Shown here piece after piece: positions 11,456-22,858 of a stretch of DNA of 64,000 nt (its first letter is position 1; each line of letters begins with the position of its first letter). Origin of the DNA: Moniliella sp. 'wahieum' (lineage: Eukaryota > Basidiomycota > Moniliellomycetes > Moniliellales > Moniliellaceae); contig RSEE01000009.1 in the NCBI GenBank assembly GCA_003971905.1, forward strand, positions 806,001-870,000. Direction: 5' to 3'. The notes beneath the pieces were generated by a model. It was not told the DNA's origin and made no database searches. It was given only the letters and a program-made list of their open reading frames with translations. The position numbers and the translations under genes are program-made.

Positions 11456-12159
11456 CGGGGGAGGCGGACACAAGTGACGAGGAAGCAAGCAGGGCCGGGC
11501 GTGATGTGACGCCAACGCCGACGGGGCCGACGGCGCGTCGGCTCAGGTAACGCGCATTCTCTGGCCTCTTGTTCCGGAGTTGGGGAAAATGGACTGGTAA
11601 CAATTTTATGACGATGGCATGAAGCCTGTTGTTGGTGCGAGGATCGGGATGTTGGTGCGTAGAATGACTGCCACTGGTGACAGCCTGTAGACGTTATCGT
11701 CAACTGCGCTGTGGTTGGCGTGGGTGCCAGTGGTTAGTGCAGGCCAAACCCGCTGCCGCGCTACAAAACGCGTGCTAGTAAGGACATGCGAGCACCTATT
11801 GCGGCCCATGTTCCCATAGGCTCGGCACATTCGCTTCATGCGCGCCTCCTTCAATAGCATACTACGGGCATGTTGATACAATATGCAACAGTTACACAGG
11901 CAAACAAATTTAGCAAGCGATACAGGTATGTACCGCACCAAACAAACAAACAAAGTCCGAGGATGCTCCGAGACAACCACGATCCCATCCAAGCGGAAAA
12001 CCGGTGGGTCTAAGCGCTAACAAGGCGGCACCGGCGCACGCGGAACAGGGTTAGCCAAAGTAAGAACCTGGGGCTCTGAATGACAGACAAGGCGACTGTG
12101 ATTCAGCAAGATACTGCCCAAATCCCAAGTAAGGCAAATGAGGGAAAGCTGACAACCCA
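11456..12159. other. intergenic between convergent genes; no gene seen
   Basis: Lies between the 3' ends of two convergent genes. No supported frame, RNA or repeat was found. Confidence 0.5.
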
Positions 12160-14035
12160 TTACATTGTCCAAACATAGGACGACAAGCCAGGCTCAAATG
12201 TGAGTGTGGCGGTGCGTCGGTTCAGGGCGACCGTCATGGTGGTCTGGTTGGTACAGGAATTCTCCACCACCAGGCCGTACCGGCTCATGGTACGATTCCA
12301 TGGCGCAGAGAAAGCGAGGGCCTCGCCACACGATTGGCCCTTGACCATCGTTGCGTTCATCGATGTGGCCGGTCCACCGCCAAAGCGGGTGAGATCAGAG
12401 GAGGCGACGGCCATGTGTTGCATCATGATGCTCTGCAGGCTAGGTTGGACCGACGCCGGATCAATTTCGACCACGCCTTTGCAATTTTGGCACACGGTCG
12501 AGCTGAGGTGGGGCCCATTGTCGCTGTTGAGGGCGAGGTTCCAAACGAGGATCGAACTAAAGTTGTGCGACAACATGGGGAAAAATGTTTTGCGACCACC
12601 AGCGAAAGTTGGCCTGATCGGTCGACGTGGTGTCTTGGCCTGTGCACTCGGTCATGGCCATACGCAAGTTGTCCGCTTGGTCGCCAAGTGCATTGCGGAG
12701 CGATTGGGCACCGTGCCAACTCCCATTGTAGCAGTGCCAAGAGATGCCATCGACGCTGGATGCATTCTGCTTGACGAGCGTCTCGGCTGCATCATTGTGG
12801 ATAAAGTTGTCCTCTAGGCCCCAGAGAAGCGTGCCGCCGTACCCCAGTTCCCCCAGTCGGCCACGAAGCGTGTTGAGCAGCTGGATTTGCAGTCCCGTCG
12901 TCATGAGCATCGAAGGGTACGGCATCGAGTTGAACGGCTCGTTTTGCACGGACAGGGCCCATGGTTTGACCCCAAGTGCCGTATCGAACGCTTTGACGGA
13001 TTGAGCCAAGTACTCGGCCAAGCCCGATGTCATGCCATTGCTGAGTGAACCGCCATTGAGCGCATCGTTGGCCTTCATCCAAGAGGGAGGCGACCAGGGT
13101 AGGATGCTAATTTTCAGCGTTGGATTGACCGTCAGTACGTCGCAGGACGGGGAAAATGTAGGTTTCGGCGCCTTTGGCGCTGAACTTGGACAACAAATTG
13201 GACGAAGAGCCTTGGCTATCAGCAAAGGTGTAAAGGCGACTGGGCAAACTGTAATCCGACGAGCCGATTGGGACACGGATAATGTTGAGCCCCGAACGGC
13301 GATTGAAGAGTGAGTGCAGCGTGCTGTTGTACACACTCGCGTTGCTCTTCTTAATCTGCATCAGCAGTGATGCACTGGCGTCCGTCAGCGTAGCACCAAA
13401 CCCATCGATCGGCGTGTTGGGCGCAGTGCTGATGACAATGTCGGCCGCATTGGTGTTAGTACCGTTCCAGTGGATGGGCAGCGGTGACCATTCGAACGGG
13501 TTGGCCAGGGCACTATATGATGACTGTGTCGTTTGCCCCACATGATCAGTGCCTACATTAACGGGTCATGTGGCGGGAATAGGAAGAGTTTTGATATACG
13601 TACAGTGTAGTATCCACTCTCGAGCATCCCAGCCTGGGAATCGTCCTGGCCGGCAGGAACAGCCACTTGGTTCCCGCCCGGAAGATTGAAGGCATAATCG
13701 ACTGGCTTGGTTTTCTTGTTGTTGTGGAGTCCGACACCAAGGCCAACACCAAGCTGGAGAGAGGGACAAGACGGATGTTTGGAGGATCAGACACGTCCAG
13801 GTGGCCACATGGAGTAGCGGCGACGGGGCGGGGGGGAAGGATGAGAGACGGGACGTACTGCGACGGCTAGGACGATAACGATGCCCACCAGAGTGAGGAG
13901 GAGCCAGAGGAGGCGGCGGCGGCGGCGGAGCGGGGTCTTGGGCTGGGACATGGCAGGTGGGGGGTAGGCGGGAGTAGAATCTTTGGTTTCGAAGGGCGCA
14001 CCGGTGGATTGGCCAAGTGTCGAGGCGGATGCCAT
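12160..14035 (-). CDS. glycoside hydrolase family 30 (endo-beta-1,6-glucanase/glucosylceramidase type), type II membrane anchored
   Basis: The ATG at 14035 leads into a cytosolic tail ending in five arginines, then one membrane helix (LLWLLLTLVGIVIVLAVAV), so the catalytic part faces the ER lumen or cell exterior. Introns at 13754-13858 (105 nt) and 13553-13603 (51 nt) join VAVA|LGVGLG and SGYYT|GTDHVGQ in frame. The GH30 hallmarks follow: DGFGATLTDASASLL, NIIRVPIGSSDYS, LPWSPPSWMK, the acid/base in SVQNEPF and the nucleophile in MTECTGQ. The C-terminal beta region (SRYGLVVENS...LTFEPGLSSYVWTM) ends at 12160. The total is about 573 codons. Frame steps lie near 13115 and 12565. Likely roles are turnover of wall beta-1,6-glucan or glycosylceramide; the family alone does not decide. 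Confidence 0.88.
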
Positions 14036-14961
14036 GGCAAGGACGACAGAGGTGCAGCGCAGAAGGGGGTGCTCTGGCCCGGACAAACGTGTGGCGAAAG
14101 GAAGCGCAGGCGACCCAGTAAAGAGACGGGCGGGATATACGGATAGGTGGGAAAGCGCCTGGGTGGTGGTGGGACGCAAGGTTGGGGATTGGACAGGGCA
14201 GGTGGGCGGCGCTGGCTACAGTAGGCAAGTGGGAATGATAGCGGAGGAAGGAGCAGCGGTTGATACATAATTTGATAGTCACCCATCAGTACATCACTCC
14301 CGACAGAGGCCACAAAAGCAATGCCCCCCCGGGCTGCCGGCGGGGACTACGGCACCGTGTGGCACAGCCTGGCACAGCCAGTCCGAAGCCACTTAGGACT
14401 CAGCAGCACTCAAACGCGTAGCACGCATGGCCGATGATCGATGACGAATGGTGTGGCCGCATGCTAATGATGCTGATGCATGATGCACAGGATGCATGAT
14501 GGTCTTGGCGACCATAGAGTGGCGGAGACTGGCGCACTGCCCGCTGGATGCCAATACCCCCCGGCAACGGAACCTCTCCCAGTGCACTGCGCCTCCCTGC
14601 GGTTGGACGGAAAAGGGGCGTGCCCAAAAGCCTACTTCTAAAACCTGCATTGCGACGACGCCGCTTGGGGCGGCGTAGGGCTACCGATAGCGCCTCGTAC
14701 ACCACAGAAGCCAGAGGGCCGACCAGTGACAGTGACTAGTCACTGGTCAGTAATCAATACTTGTACTCAGTAACCCCGTATGCTCAGCATTTAGTACTCC
14801 TGCGTCCGCAGTGGTATCAGCACAAGTGTGCTCTACTACTTAAAACTACTTCGTGTCATCATGCCATCGACGTTACCCTGATGTTATCAATCGAAGATTC
14901 ACCCCTCGTCTTTCATGCACCCCCGGCGTCAACGCGTCAGCGAGCCAACAGACCACCCCTT
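14036..14961. other. intergenic; oligomer arrays
   Basis: Upstream region of the GH30 gene. It contains a TGATGCATGATGCA array at about 14463-14503 and a 25-bp perfect-dyad word around GTGACTAGTCAC at 14727-14750. No gene is supported. Confidence 0.5.
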
Positions 14962-15317
14962 TGTTAGAGGGTGCTGCTAGGGTTCTCCTGCGCGGCCCTC
15001 AATGGATCGGTGACGCTCGCCTAGCCGAGCGGAAGCGTTCCGCTCGCAGGCCGCGCACGCCCTGCTCGCTCCATCTCCCTTCTCTCTCTCCTTTCTCCTC
15101 CCTTCAGACGTTGCTTGAAGACTTGTGGCTCACCACTTTGCCTTCACGCCTTGTCTGAAGGTACGCCTCTGCTTCCTTTCTTGACCTGTTGCTCCTCACA
15201 AGAGACGTTGCTTGAAGACTTGTGACTCACCACTTTGCCTTCACGCCTTGTCTGAAGGCTGCTTTGCAGCTGATCCATAGGATCGCGAGTGCTCCCAAGT
15301 CACACTCTAGCACCCTT
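14957..15317. mobile_element. solo LTR, family 1, copy 1 (fossil LTR retroelement)
   Basis: The element runs 14962-15312. It begins TGTTAG, ends CTAGCA and is flanked by the identical 5-bp duplication CCCTT (14957-14961 and 15313-15317), which is diagnostic of integrase-mediated LTR insertion. No internal region remains, so it is a solo LTR. It is longer than copy 3 because a stretch of about 60 bp (GACGTTGCTTGAAGAC...) is duplicated in tandem. Closely similar to copies at 26415 and 39885, so fairly young. The superfamily cannot be told from the LTR alone. Confidence 0.85.
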
Positions 15318-15409
15318 CGCCCACAACTTGAAGCCACAGAGAGCCCCAACGCCAGAGTTTTGAAGCTTGCGAGGAACCACGGATGGCGCACCAATCGCAA
15401 AACACGCCT

Positions 15410-15500
15410 ATACTACATCCATATCATTCACAGAGCTTAAGCCTGGTATAAAGAAACGCAGCTGCCCTAAACCGACTCGTTCATCCTGCGTGTGCGCTTG
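15410..15500 (-). mobile_element. decayed LINE 3' end fragment
   Basis: CATATCATTCACAGAGCTTA and the following words (CTAAACCGACTCGTTCATC) match, with several differences, the 3' terminal region shared by the LINE copies at 33217, 35296 and 36504. Only about 90 bp is recognisable. Confidence 0.6.
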
Positions 15501-16061
15501 ATACTAAGTAACTATAGTTCTCCTATCAGTACTCAGTGAAGCAGACTGGCTAAGATGCCTAAAGAGACATCATGATATGAAAGCGATGATGAGATTCCTC
15601 CCCAACAGCCTTACAAGCCAAAAAGGGACAAAAGACGACAGAGGAAACGGAAAAGCATCAGTGGTGCTACGAAATTGACATGTGAAAAACGGGGGGGGGT
15701 AAGTGCCCGGTAAACCGGTAAGCCCTGATAAGCCACAGGCGGGGTTGCGTCGTCAAAAGGCCTAACTGTCTGTTTGACATGTGACAGTCTGACTGCATAC
15801 TAATGAGGTGTATGCGGGAGGCCTGGGGAGATCAAAAGGCCCCTACAAGTATAAAATAGGTGCCACAATAGGAATGTGTATCTCTAAACACTTCTCTCAG
15901 TATCCCCGGAGGGTGTTTCTCGGCATCACATGCATCACATGTCCCTTAAAGGGTCCCAACAGTCCCAATCGCAATATATAACCGGACCCGGGGATTCGCG
16001 ACATTAGGCTTTACACACAAAGTTCTATATTATACCGAGAGCGACACTACCTTTTTCTATT
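15501..16061. other. intergenic between LINE relics
   Basis: No gene is seen. A TATA-like TATAAAATAGG lies at about 15850, and the stretch around 15940 has CACATGCATCACATG words. It may be remnant repeat sequence whose family I cannot name. Confidence 0.4.
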
Positions 16062-16430
16062 CTGCAGTCATAAAGAGCTTAAGGCTGGGACGAAGAAAGA
16101 CTGCGCCTATAAACTGACCTGCTCGCATCATCCAGAGTGTTGTGTTGCTTCTTTTGGCACTAAACCCCGTTGAAAGAACCAGAGGACCCGCCAGCAGAAC
16201 ATCTTTCCCCATGAGTGCCCAAACATATTTTTGCTCGCCATGTTGGTGCCATAGTATTCATGCGTCGTCATAACCAAAGGGAGAGGAAAGGTTCTTGGCA
16301 CGTCCGTAGTTCATAGGGTTCTCGATTTGCGGTTCTCGTGCACCACCCTGCGGTGCGCAAACATCGGCACCTCCCGTATCCCCCAGATTCCCGCAACGTG
16401 TGGTCCATCTCCATTCCTGATCCTCCGAAC
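16062..16430 (-). mobile_element. diverged 5'-truncated LINE copy (D)
   Basis: Matches the younger LINE copies over about 370 bp with many substitutions: AGAGCTTAAGGCTGGGAC at 16074, TTGGTGCCATAGTATTC at 16244 and TGTGGTCCATCTCCATTCC at 16400. Its order and orientation are the same as copies A-C. It is clearly the oldest copy in the window and covers only the end of the endonuclease region and the 3' UTR. Confidence 0.7.
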
Positions 16431-17263
16431 AATGATCGTCCCATTACTCGGTGGTCAATACTCAGTATACATACGCCTTGAATTCTTCCACACGCCTCGT
16501 CTCTCGTCCGTCGTCTCTTCCTACAACTTTTCTGGTGAAACTTGGGGAGACCATATCATGTTGTCGTAGTTGAGTACGTTGGTTCTTGACCGGTTGACTT
16601 AAGGAGCTTGGAGGGGGGGCACCTAAGGACGCTTGGACAAAACAACAAAGCACAGAGGAAGAAGAAGGGCAGGGCGCACACACGCCTCGTTGTTTTTGCT
16701 ACCGCCACGCATCCGCCATGCCGCCCACCACATTGCATCACACCCACGCCGCGAGCTGCGATGGGGTAACCGGTAACCCAGCACATCAGAACACACCGTC
16801 TCCGATCGGTGGAATCTGACCACGTGACCCGGTTTGAACCCGGTGAATTGCAATTTCACTTTGCACATGCCGCTGCAGCGAGACCGGCGCTGGCCGGGGG
16901 CGCAGGGGACCCTGGGCAGCTCGGAGAAAAGGTGCTGGGAGGAAGGGCACCAGGGCAGTGTCAGGTTCCACGTTCCCGCCGCATGGTAGCCGATCCCCGC
17001 TGGCCCCATGCCCCGCTGCAGCGCATGACGTCGACGAACGCGCCACACGGCACGAGCGCTTTTCCGGAACAGGCTGGCGCCGTGCTGGCCTCGTGACTCG
17101 ACCCGGCTTACGCGGGCTCGCCATAGCCGCGCGTTCTTATCGCCCGCCTGCCCCTCCCCCCTGTATATAACAGGCCATCTCCCGTTGGCTTATCTGTCGA
17201 CACGGCCTGACCATCCCCCATCACTTCGCCCCCCCCCCAACCCACTTCCTCCTCGACACCACT
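16431..17263. other. upstream region of bleomycin hydrolase gene
   Basis: No gene is supported. A B-box-like GGGTTCAAACCGGG on the minus strand near 16830 lacks the rest of a tRNA. The last 100 bases carry a TATA box and a CT-rich leader. Confidence 0.5.
17164..17170 (+). promoter_or_regulatory. TATA box of bleomycin hydrolase gene
   Basis: TATATAA lies about 95 bp upstream of the first ATG and is followed by a CT-rich leader. Confidence 0.6.
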
Positions 17264-18938
17264 ATGGGTACCCACCACCTCCAAGCCTGTGACGGCAGAG
17301 ACCGAGAAGGCAGCCTTCACCTCCTCGGCCCCTGCTCCCGAAGCCGCTGCTATGCACCACGCTGCCGACCGGTTGGCGCGCATCCAGGCCGAGACGACGG
17401 CTCGGCAAACCTCATCTGCAGCCCCTTCAGCCAACATTACCCCCAAGAATGTCAAGGATTGGCAGGAGGATGCCTTTGCTGTACGTCTTGCCTTGCTTTG
17501 TTTCTTTTCGTGCGCCCAGAACAACACGAAGAGCGCTCCTGCTAACCTCCCTCTCGCCTTGTCTAGGAGCCGGCCGCACGTCTGGCGGCACTGACGCTGC
17601 ACAATGCCAACATCCCCGACTCGCTCCACTCGCGTAAGACAGAAATTGAGCACAACCAGATCTACAACCTCCAAGTGCCCATCCTTCCTAAGACCGTGAC
17701 CAACCAAAAGAGTTCTGGGCGGTGTTGGCTGTTTGCAACCACAAACCTGATCCGCCTCGAAGTGATTCGGCAGTTGGACATTAAGGACGCCGACTTTGAG
17801 CTGAGCCAGTCCTACCTCCACTTCTGGGACAAGCTTGAGAAGGCCAACTACTGGTTGGAAAATGCGATTGAGTTGGCGGACCGGTCGTGGGATGACCGGG
17901 AACTGAACTACCTCAGCAAGAACTTTAGCTCGGACGGTGGCCAGTTCAACATGGCAACCAACCTGGCGGTCAAGTATGGCATCTGCCCACAGAGCGTTTA
18001 TCCCGAATCCTTCAACAGCTCCAACACTGCCAAGATCACCTGGCTGACGACAGTTAAGTTGCGCGAGTTTGCGCAGGAGCTGCGCGATCTCAAGAAGGTG
18101 ACTGAGGAGCGGCTCAGTAGCAGTGTCGCCTCAGGCGTGATGACGCCCACACAGCGAGATGAGGCGGTGCTTGCGACGGTGCGAACCCACAAGGAGAAGC
18201 AGATGAAGGAGGTGTACCGCATGATGGCCATTGCGTATGGCGCACCGCCAGGCCCGCACGATGAGTTTACGTTTGAGTGGTACGACAGCAAGAACCGGTA
18301 CCAGTCGCTGACTACGACGCCATATGAGTTCCAAGTGAAGTACACTGGTACTTTACCGCCAAGGGCTGTGTCTCGCTTGTCCACGACCCACGCTACCCCG
18401 AGGACACGGTGATTACTGTGGACCGACTTGGAAATGTGTGGGATGGCCAGCCGGTCACCTACATCAACACGAGCGTCGAAGAAATGGAGCGGTTGGTGGT
18501 CAAGTCCATCAAGGCGGGCCACACGGTCTTTTTCGGGTGCGATGTGGGCCAGTTTAGCCACACGCCGAGTGGGATTATGGACACGGAGCTGTTTGACTAT
18601 GAGGCGGCATTTGGGGTCAAGCTGGGCTTGTCCAAGAAGGAGCGCTGGAGATGGGCGAGTCGCAAATGACGCATGCCATGTTGATTGACAAGGTGCATGT
18701 CGACCCGAAAACCGACACCCCGATCCGGTACGCAGTGCAGAACTCGTGGGGCGCACCGGGGGTGGGTAAGGATACAGGCTACATGTCCATGTCGCGCAAG
18801 TGGTTTGCCGAATTTACGTACCAGTGTGTCTTCCGCAAAGAGCTCCTCTCGCCCAAGCACCAAAAGCTGGCCGAGCGTGGCGTTGACGAGCATGCCATCC
18901 ACTTGCCCCCCTACGACCCAATGGGCGCGTTGGCCTAA
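17264..18938 (+). CDS. LAP3: bleomycin hydrolase / cysteine aminopeptidase (peptidase C1B)
   Basis: Papain-fold cytosolic aminopeptidase that in yeast forms a hexamer and detoxifies homocysteine thiolactone and bleomycin. All three catalytic residues are visible: Cys in NQKSSGRCWLFATTN, His in SQMTHAMLID and Asn in VQNSWGAPG. Other family blocks are ELSQSYLHFWDKLEKANYWL, DGGQFNMATNLAVKYG and GCDVGQFSHTPSG. One intron at 17481-17566 (86 nt, branch GCTAAC) joins DAFA to the EPAARLAAL segment. The first ATG at 17264 is one base out of frame with the sure frame that opens at MTAETEK (17289), so either may be used. Two more one-base steps occur near 18345 and 18645. The stop is at 18936-18938. About 529 codons, slightly longer than yeast because of the Ala/Ser-rich N terminus. 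Confidence 0.93.
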
Positions 18939-21212
18939 CTTGCGCCCAAGGGGCCCTGTCTGGACAGGGTCCCCCCTTATAATGTGTTGCACACCTTCAC
19001 TCTTTCCCCCACAGGTTCAATCAACCGCGCGTCGTGTTTCCTGCCTTGCTGCACACTACCACTTGTTACTGAATTAACATTATGATGCCACAGCCCCTGC
19101 CTTCTAGACTGAAAATATATATATATATCTGAGCACCATGGGACCAACAGAGAGGCTGTTGGGTAATCGTGAAGTTCCAGGAGCAACCAACATGGTGGTA
19201 CACGAGATGGATGGGAGCTGAGGCGAAGCTGTGGTAATCAACGCTGCTGTCGATGCCAGATGGCAGGTATGCTAGTAGCCCCCTTTAAGTAAGCTGTCAA
19301 TCCTCGGTCTTCGTGCCGTCCGTTGCCTGCCTATAGCCATCTCTCCCTTATCGAATCAACATTTGCCTGTTTGTCTACTCCTGAGTTCTACTCATTTTCC
19401 TTTCGACTGTTACGTTACGCATTACACCAGGTAGTAGTGAACCCTGGCATCAATCCGTAACGTGTAACCATTACACCTTTTTCTTTGCGTAGAGTGCGTT
19501 ATCGCGTTATAGCGCTTAGCGCTTAGCCTAAGCGCTTACCGGTTACCGGTTACCGGGCTTACCCATTGCGAACCCTGTCACCGATTGACTAAGCTCGCAC
19601 CAATTTTCAATTCTGTGCATATCCCGAGGATCTCGCTCTTCCCTTTCCCTTTTGCTTCTGTTCCCTGTCCGATGCCTCTTGTTTCCTCTCAGATCTCACA
19701 CGTCACGAACAAGCTTTCCATTGCCCCGTCTCTGACAAGACCTTCAATAGTCTTCTCCTTCGCTTGGCGCTTAGCCCCGCGGCTGTTACAGTCCCCGCTC
19801 TATTCGGTTAGGTTGCGCGCGCGGTGCACCTTTTTTTTTCTTGGGCTGCGCTAGCTGTGTGTCATCTCAGTGGCCCGGCCTTGTGCTCACGCGCTCACAG
19901 CCCTTCGTGGGGCCGAGAGGAACGGGTGCACTTTGGGTGAGTCCGTTTGACTGAGGGTGCGCGTGCCATGGAAACGCTTAGGATTTGGCCCGGGCGCCGG
20001 GGTGCCGAGTGAGGTTTTACAGACTGGTCGCGGGTTACGCCGGTCACGAGTCTAGCCAGCTAGGAGTTGGTAGAGGAGGCGGGACGGTTTCCTGCCGTAC
20101 TTTTGTTCGCAGAAAGGGGGAAGGGGTTGCTGCGCATCCGCGGCACGGCGGGCCAGCGGGGAGGAGGTGGGAAGCGCACGAGGGAGTTGCGCCTACAGTA
20201 TACAGGGAGATGTTGGAGATGTAGGAGATGTTATAGGGGTTACGTGTTCCGTCGATTCCGGTTCTTTCCCCACGCAGTAGGTGCTGTGGGATATGCGAGC
20301 TTGGACTTGCCTGGCTTATTTTTGTGCGTGCGAGCGAAGCAGCGAGATGTGGGATGCGAGGGGTGTCAAGCGAAGCTCGAAGCGAGATGCCGTCCGCCAT
20401 CCCCACACCGCCGTGCGCAGAGCAACAAAGCCACCGGGGAGGGCAGGCAGGCGGCCAAAGCAGGCCATACGACAGCTCAGCGTGGCTCTGACTGGGGGTG
20501 ATATATTGATAGGCGGAGACGGCGGAGGCTGGAGACGAAGGGGCCAGGGAGCGCTCACCCTGCGGTGGCAGGCGGTGGGCCGGGTGAGGCTTGCAGGCTC
20601 GGCAGCCACGGCACAGGCCGGCACAGTGCCGGCACGAGCGCGGCAGAGCGCGGCGCAGAGAGCGCGCTGCTGCAGCGAGCAGCCGGCTGCGCTGCAGGCC
20701 CGCACGGCGCCACTCCGCCTCCTCCGCGGCAGCAGCAGCGGCAGTCGGCACGCCGGCCTGCGCCAGCACCCGCCAGCACGGAGCCAGCCAGAGCCAGACA
20801 CCGAGGGGAGCTGTCGAAGCTCCAAGTGTCTTACGCGTGTCAGACGCTCGCCCAACACAAATGGCTCCTCTGCCGCCAGGCTGCGTCGGGCCATAGCCAA
20901 GTGCGAGGAGAGGGTGGGCAGCCCCACTTGCTTATAGCCCTTATCTACCCCCCCCTCGCTCTGCGTCCTCCCCATTCTCGTCAACCCCCACTCGCCTCCC
21001 CGCTAGCATGATGCTGTCAACACGCCCTGCGCTGCCTTTCGACGGATGCGCACGCCACCTGCTCCCTTCCCCCCACCCCCGCCCCCTTCTTCCGCCCGGG
21101 CCCACTGGACGAGCGAGGTAGATTTGGCACTTGTCCAGGCTTTGCACGCCTAGCCCCTTGTACCTCTGCCTCATCCGGCCGCACGAGTTTTTGGTCGGCC
21201 ATCGTACGGGCC
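18939..21212. other. long GC-rich intergenic region
   Basis: No gene could be supported. It contains a (TA)n tract at about 19115-19128 and the AGCGCTTAGCGCTTA / ACCGGTTACCGGTTAC array at 19511-19560. Overlapping open frames on both strands at 20.0-21.0 kb follow from very high GC and lack motifs. It probably includes the promoter of the following gene. Confidence 0.5.
19511..19560. repeat. AGCGCTTAGCGCTTA / ACCGGTTACCGGTTACC array
   Basis: Two different self-complementary hexamers (AGCGCT, ACCGGT) are each repeated with a TTA/TTAC spacer and follow one another without a break. The unit changes but the dyad symmetry is kept. Confidence 0.8.
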
Positions 21213-22858
21213 ATGCCGCTGCCCGTGCCGGCCAGTTACGAGGATGAACGAGAGCTGTGCGATTCGCTCCGGCACCGACTCAAACGTCTCCGTCAATATG
21301 CAGCCCAGATTCATCTTCTCCTTTCGCATCCGGCCCAGGCGTTTGTCTGGAACCCTGTCTCGGCCCAGGTCATTCCCTCGCCCCACACTGCCCACCTGCA
21401 TCCCGAGGCCGTGGACCTGGATCGGCAACTTGACCTTGCGCCACCGTCTGCAACACTCGACCTTGCCCTGGTTCCCCATCCTCGCCCCGCTGCTGGACCA
21501 AGAAGACTTGCGCACCGCACCATCAGCGTGTCTCTGTCGTCCTCCCTCCCGATCCACTGGGTCAGCAGGGCTCGCGTCGCCGTTATCGCTGGCCGCTGAT
21601 GCCTTGTCGAAGGATCCGGATCGGGTTGCTCGGGTTCGTTGCGAGGCGGGCGGAAGCGCCGTGCAACGACTTTCTCCACCACATCTGCCTCCATTTCCTC
21701 TCTGTCCCCAACATTCCAGGACGCCTTGCCCACGCCTGATGTGGAGGAGAAGAGGCCCACCTTGACTTGGTGCCAGCCAAACGCGCTCGTGGGAACCAAT
21801 CGAGATTGTGTCACCCCCTGCACCGACTGTTGGCAAGCGGGCCTGGACAACGGAAGGGATGTGATGCTAGTGGAATGCTATATGGACAGCGTGGTACCCA
21901 CTCCATCCGACTCGGCTCCCTCCAGCACCGCGTTTGTGCTCAGTCGCACCACCAGCAGTGTGTGGCGCCGAATTGTGCGGAGCGTGTTTGGCCCGTCGTT
22001 GGATCCCAGTGAGGAACGCGAGGTAGGCGATTCGGCGCGGCATCGGCTCAAGAAATTGAAAGGGTACGCGGCGCAGGTTCACCAGTTGCTCCAGACCACC
22101 GAGCAGCTATTTGTATGGGACGCAGCCAACGCTTGTCTCCGAGTCAATTCCCTCCTCGGCCACGAGGAGGCCACTGGGCCAAAATCCGGAACCCTCAAGT
22201 GCGCAATCGATTGATGCACGCCCACTACCCGTGGCTCCCGCGCTTGCGCATTGCCGCCTCCGATCTGCCTCGTACTTTTTATACCACCACCTTGGGGGCC
22301 GAGTACTTTTCAGGCGCGCCGACCGCGGTCCGGTCCCCTATCTCCCTCCCAGGTCCCGCCACGCTCTTGCCCCGGCCGCCGCTTACCTCGCCGCCTCATG
22401 CACCGTCGCTTCAACTAACGAGGCAGTCCAATCCTCTTCCACCGTTTTACCATCCTCACCCTTGGCCAGCCTACCCGCTTTCCCCATGCGCCTTGCCCAG
22501 TACCCTTCCCCCGACGCGGTACGAGGTAACACGGCACCCACCTTTCCCCGCCCCCACCACTACCTCGACCTGGGCGGCAAGCGCGTGCTTCCGCCCGTAC
22601 CACAGTGCCGACACAGCCAGAGCCAGAGCGTCACGGACCCGGCCCAGCACAGCGTCCTACCGTGCGCGGCTACTTCTACCCTGCGCGGCCCATCTCAACG
22701 AATAAGGCAGGCGGAGGCGAAACGCAGTGCGCCTGTCTTGCGTGGTGGATCGCCATCAGGTCCCTCCTTGCCACCGCTTTGTGGGGGGGCGCGTACAAGG
22801 GCCCCTCCGACCCCTTCCTTTGTCTCCAAAACACTTGCGCTGCCCGCCTAGCCCTATT
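21213..22858 (+). CDS. hypothetical protein with an internally duplicated helical segment
   Basis: Not recognised. The ATG at 21213 starts MPLPVPASYEDERELCDS. The segment ERELCDSLRHRLKRLRQY...FVW (codons about 11-48) returns near 22011-22125 as EREVGDSARHRLKKLKGY...FVW, with the same spacing to a conserved Phe-Val-Trp and about 60% identity by eye. Between them the coding frame moves (DQEDLRTAPS, then LVECYMDSVVPTP...SSVWRRIVRSVFG). After the second copy a further stretch reads RNRLMHAHYPWLPRLRIAAS and AEYFSGAP in another frame. This suggests one gene broken by one-base indels, or two adjacent paralogues. No signal peptide or membrane segment is evident. The rest is Pro/Ser-rich. Confidence 0.42.

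Noticed and set aside
14962-15312. MITE or tRNA-derived SINE (CTAGCCGAGCGGAAGCG resembles an A box)
   Set aside because: All three copies have 5-bp duplications and TG...CA ends. No B box and no 3' tail are present.
15775-15945. Another solo LTR around a TATAAAATAGG box
   Set aside because: No matching ends or flanking duplication could be found.
16820-16860. B-box-like GGGTTCAAACC on the minus strand, possible tRNA
   Set aside because: The T arm pairs, but no matching acceptor stem, D arm or anticodon arm can be drawn on either side.
20044-20984. Overlapping frames of more than 200 codons on both strands
   Set aside because: Very high GC removes stop codons. Composition is Arg/Ala/Pro/Cys-rich with no motif, and neither strand shows splice or start context.
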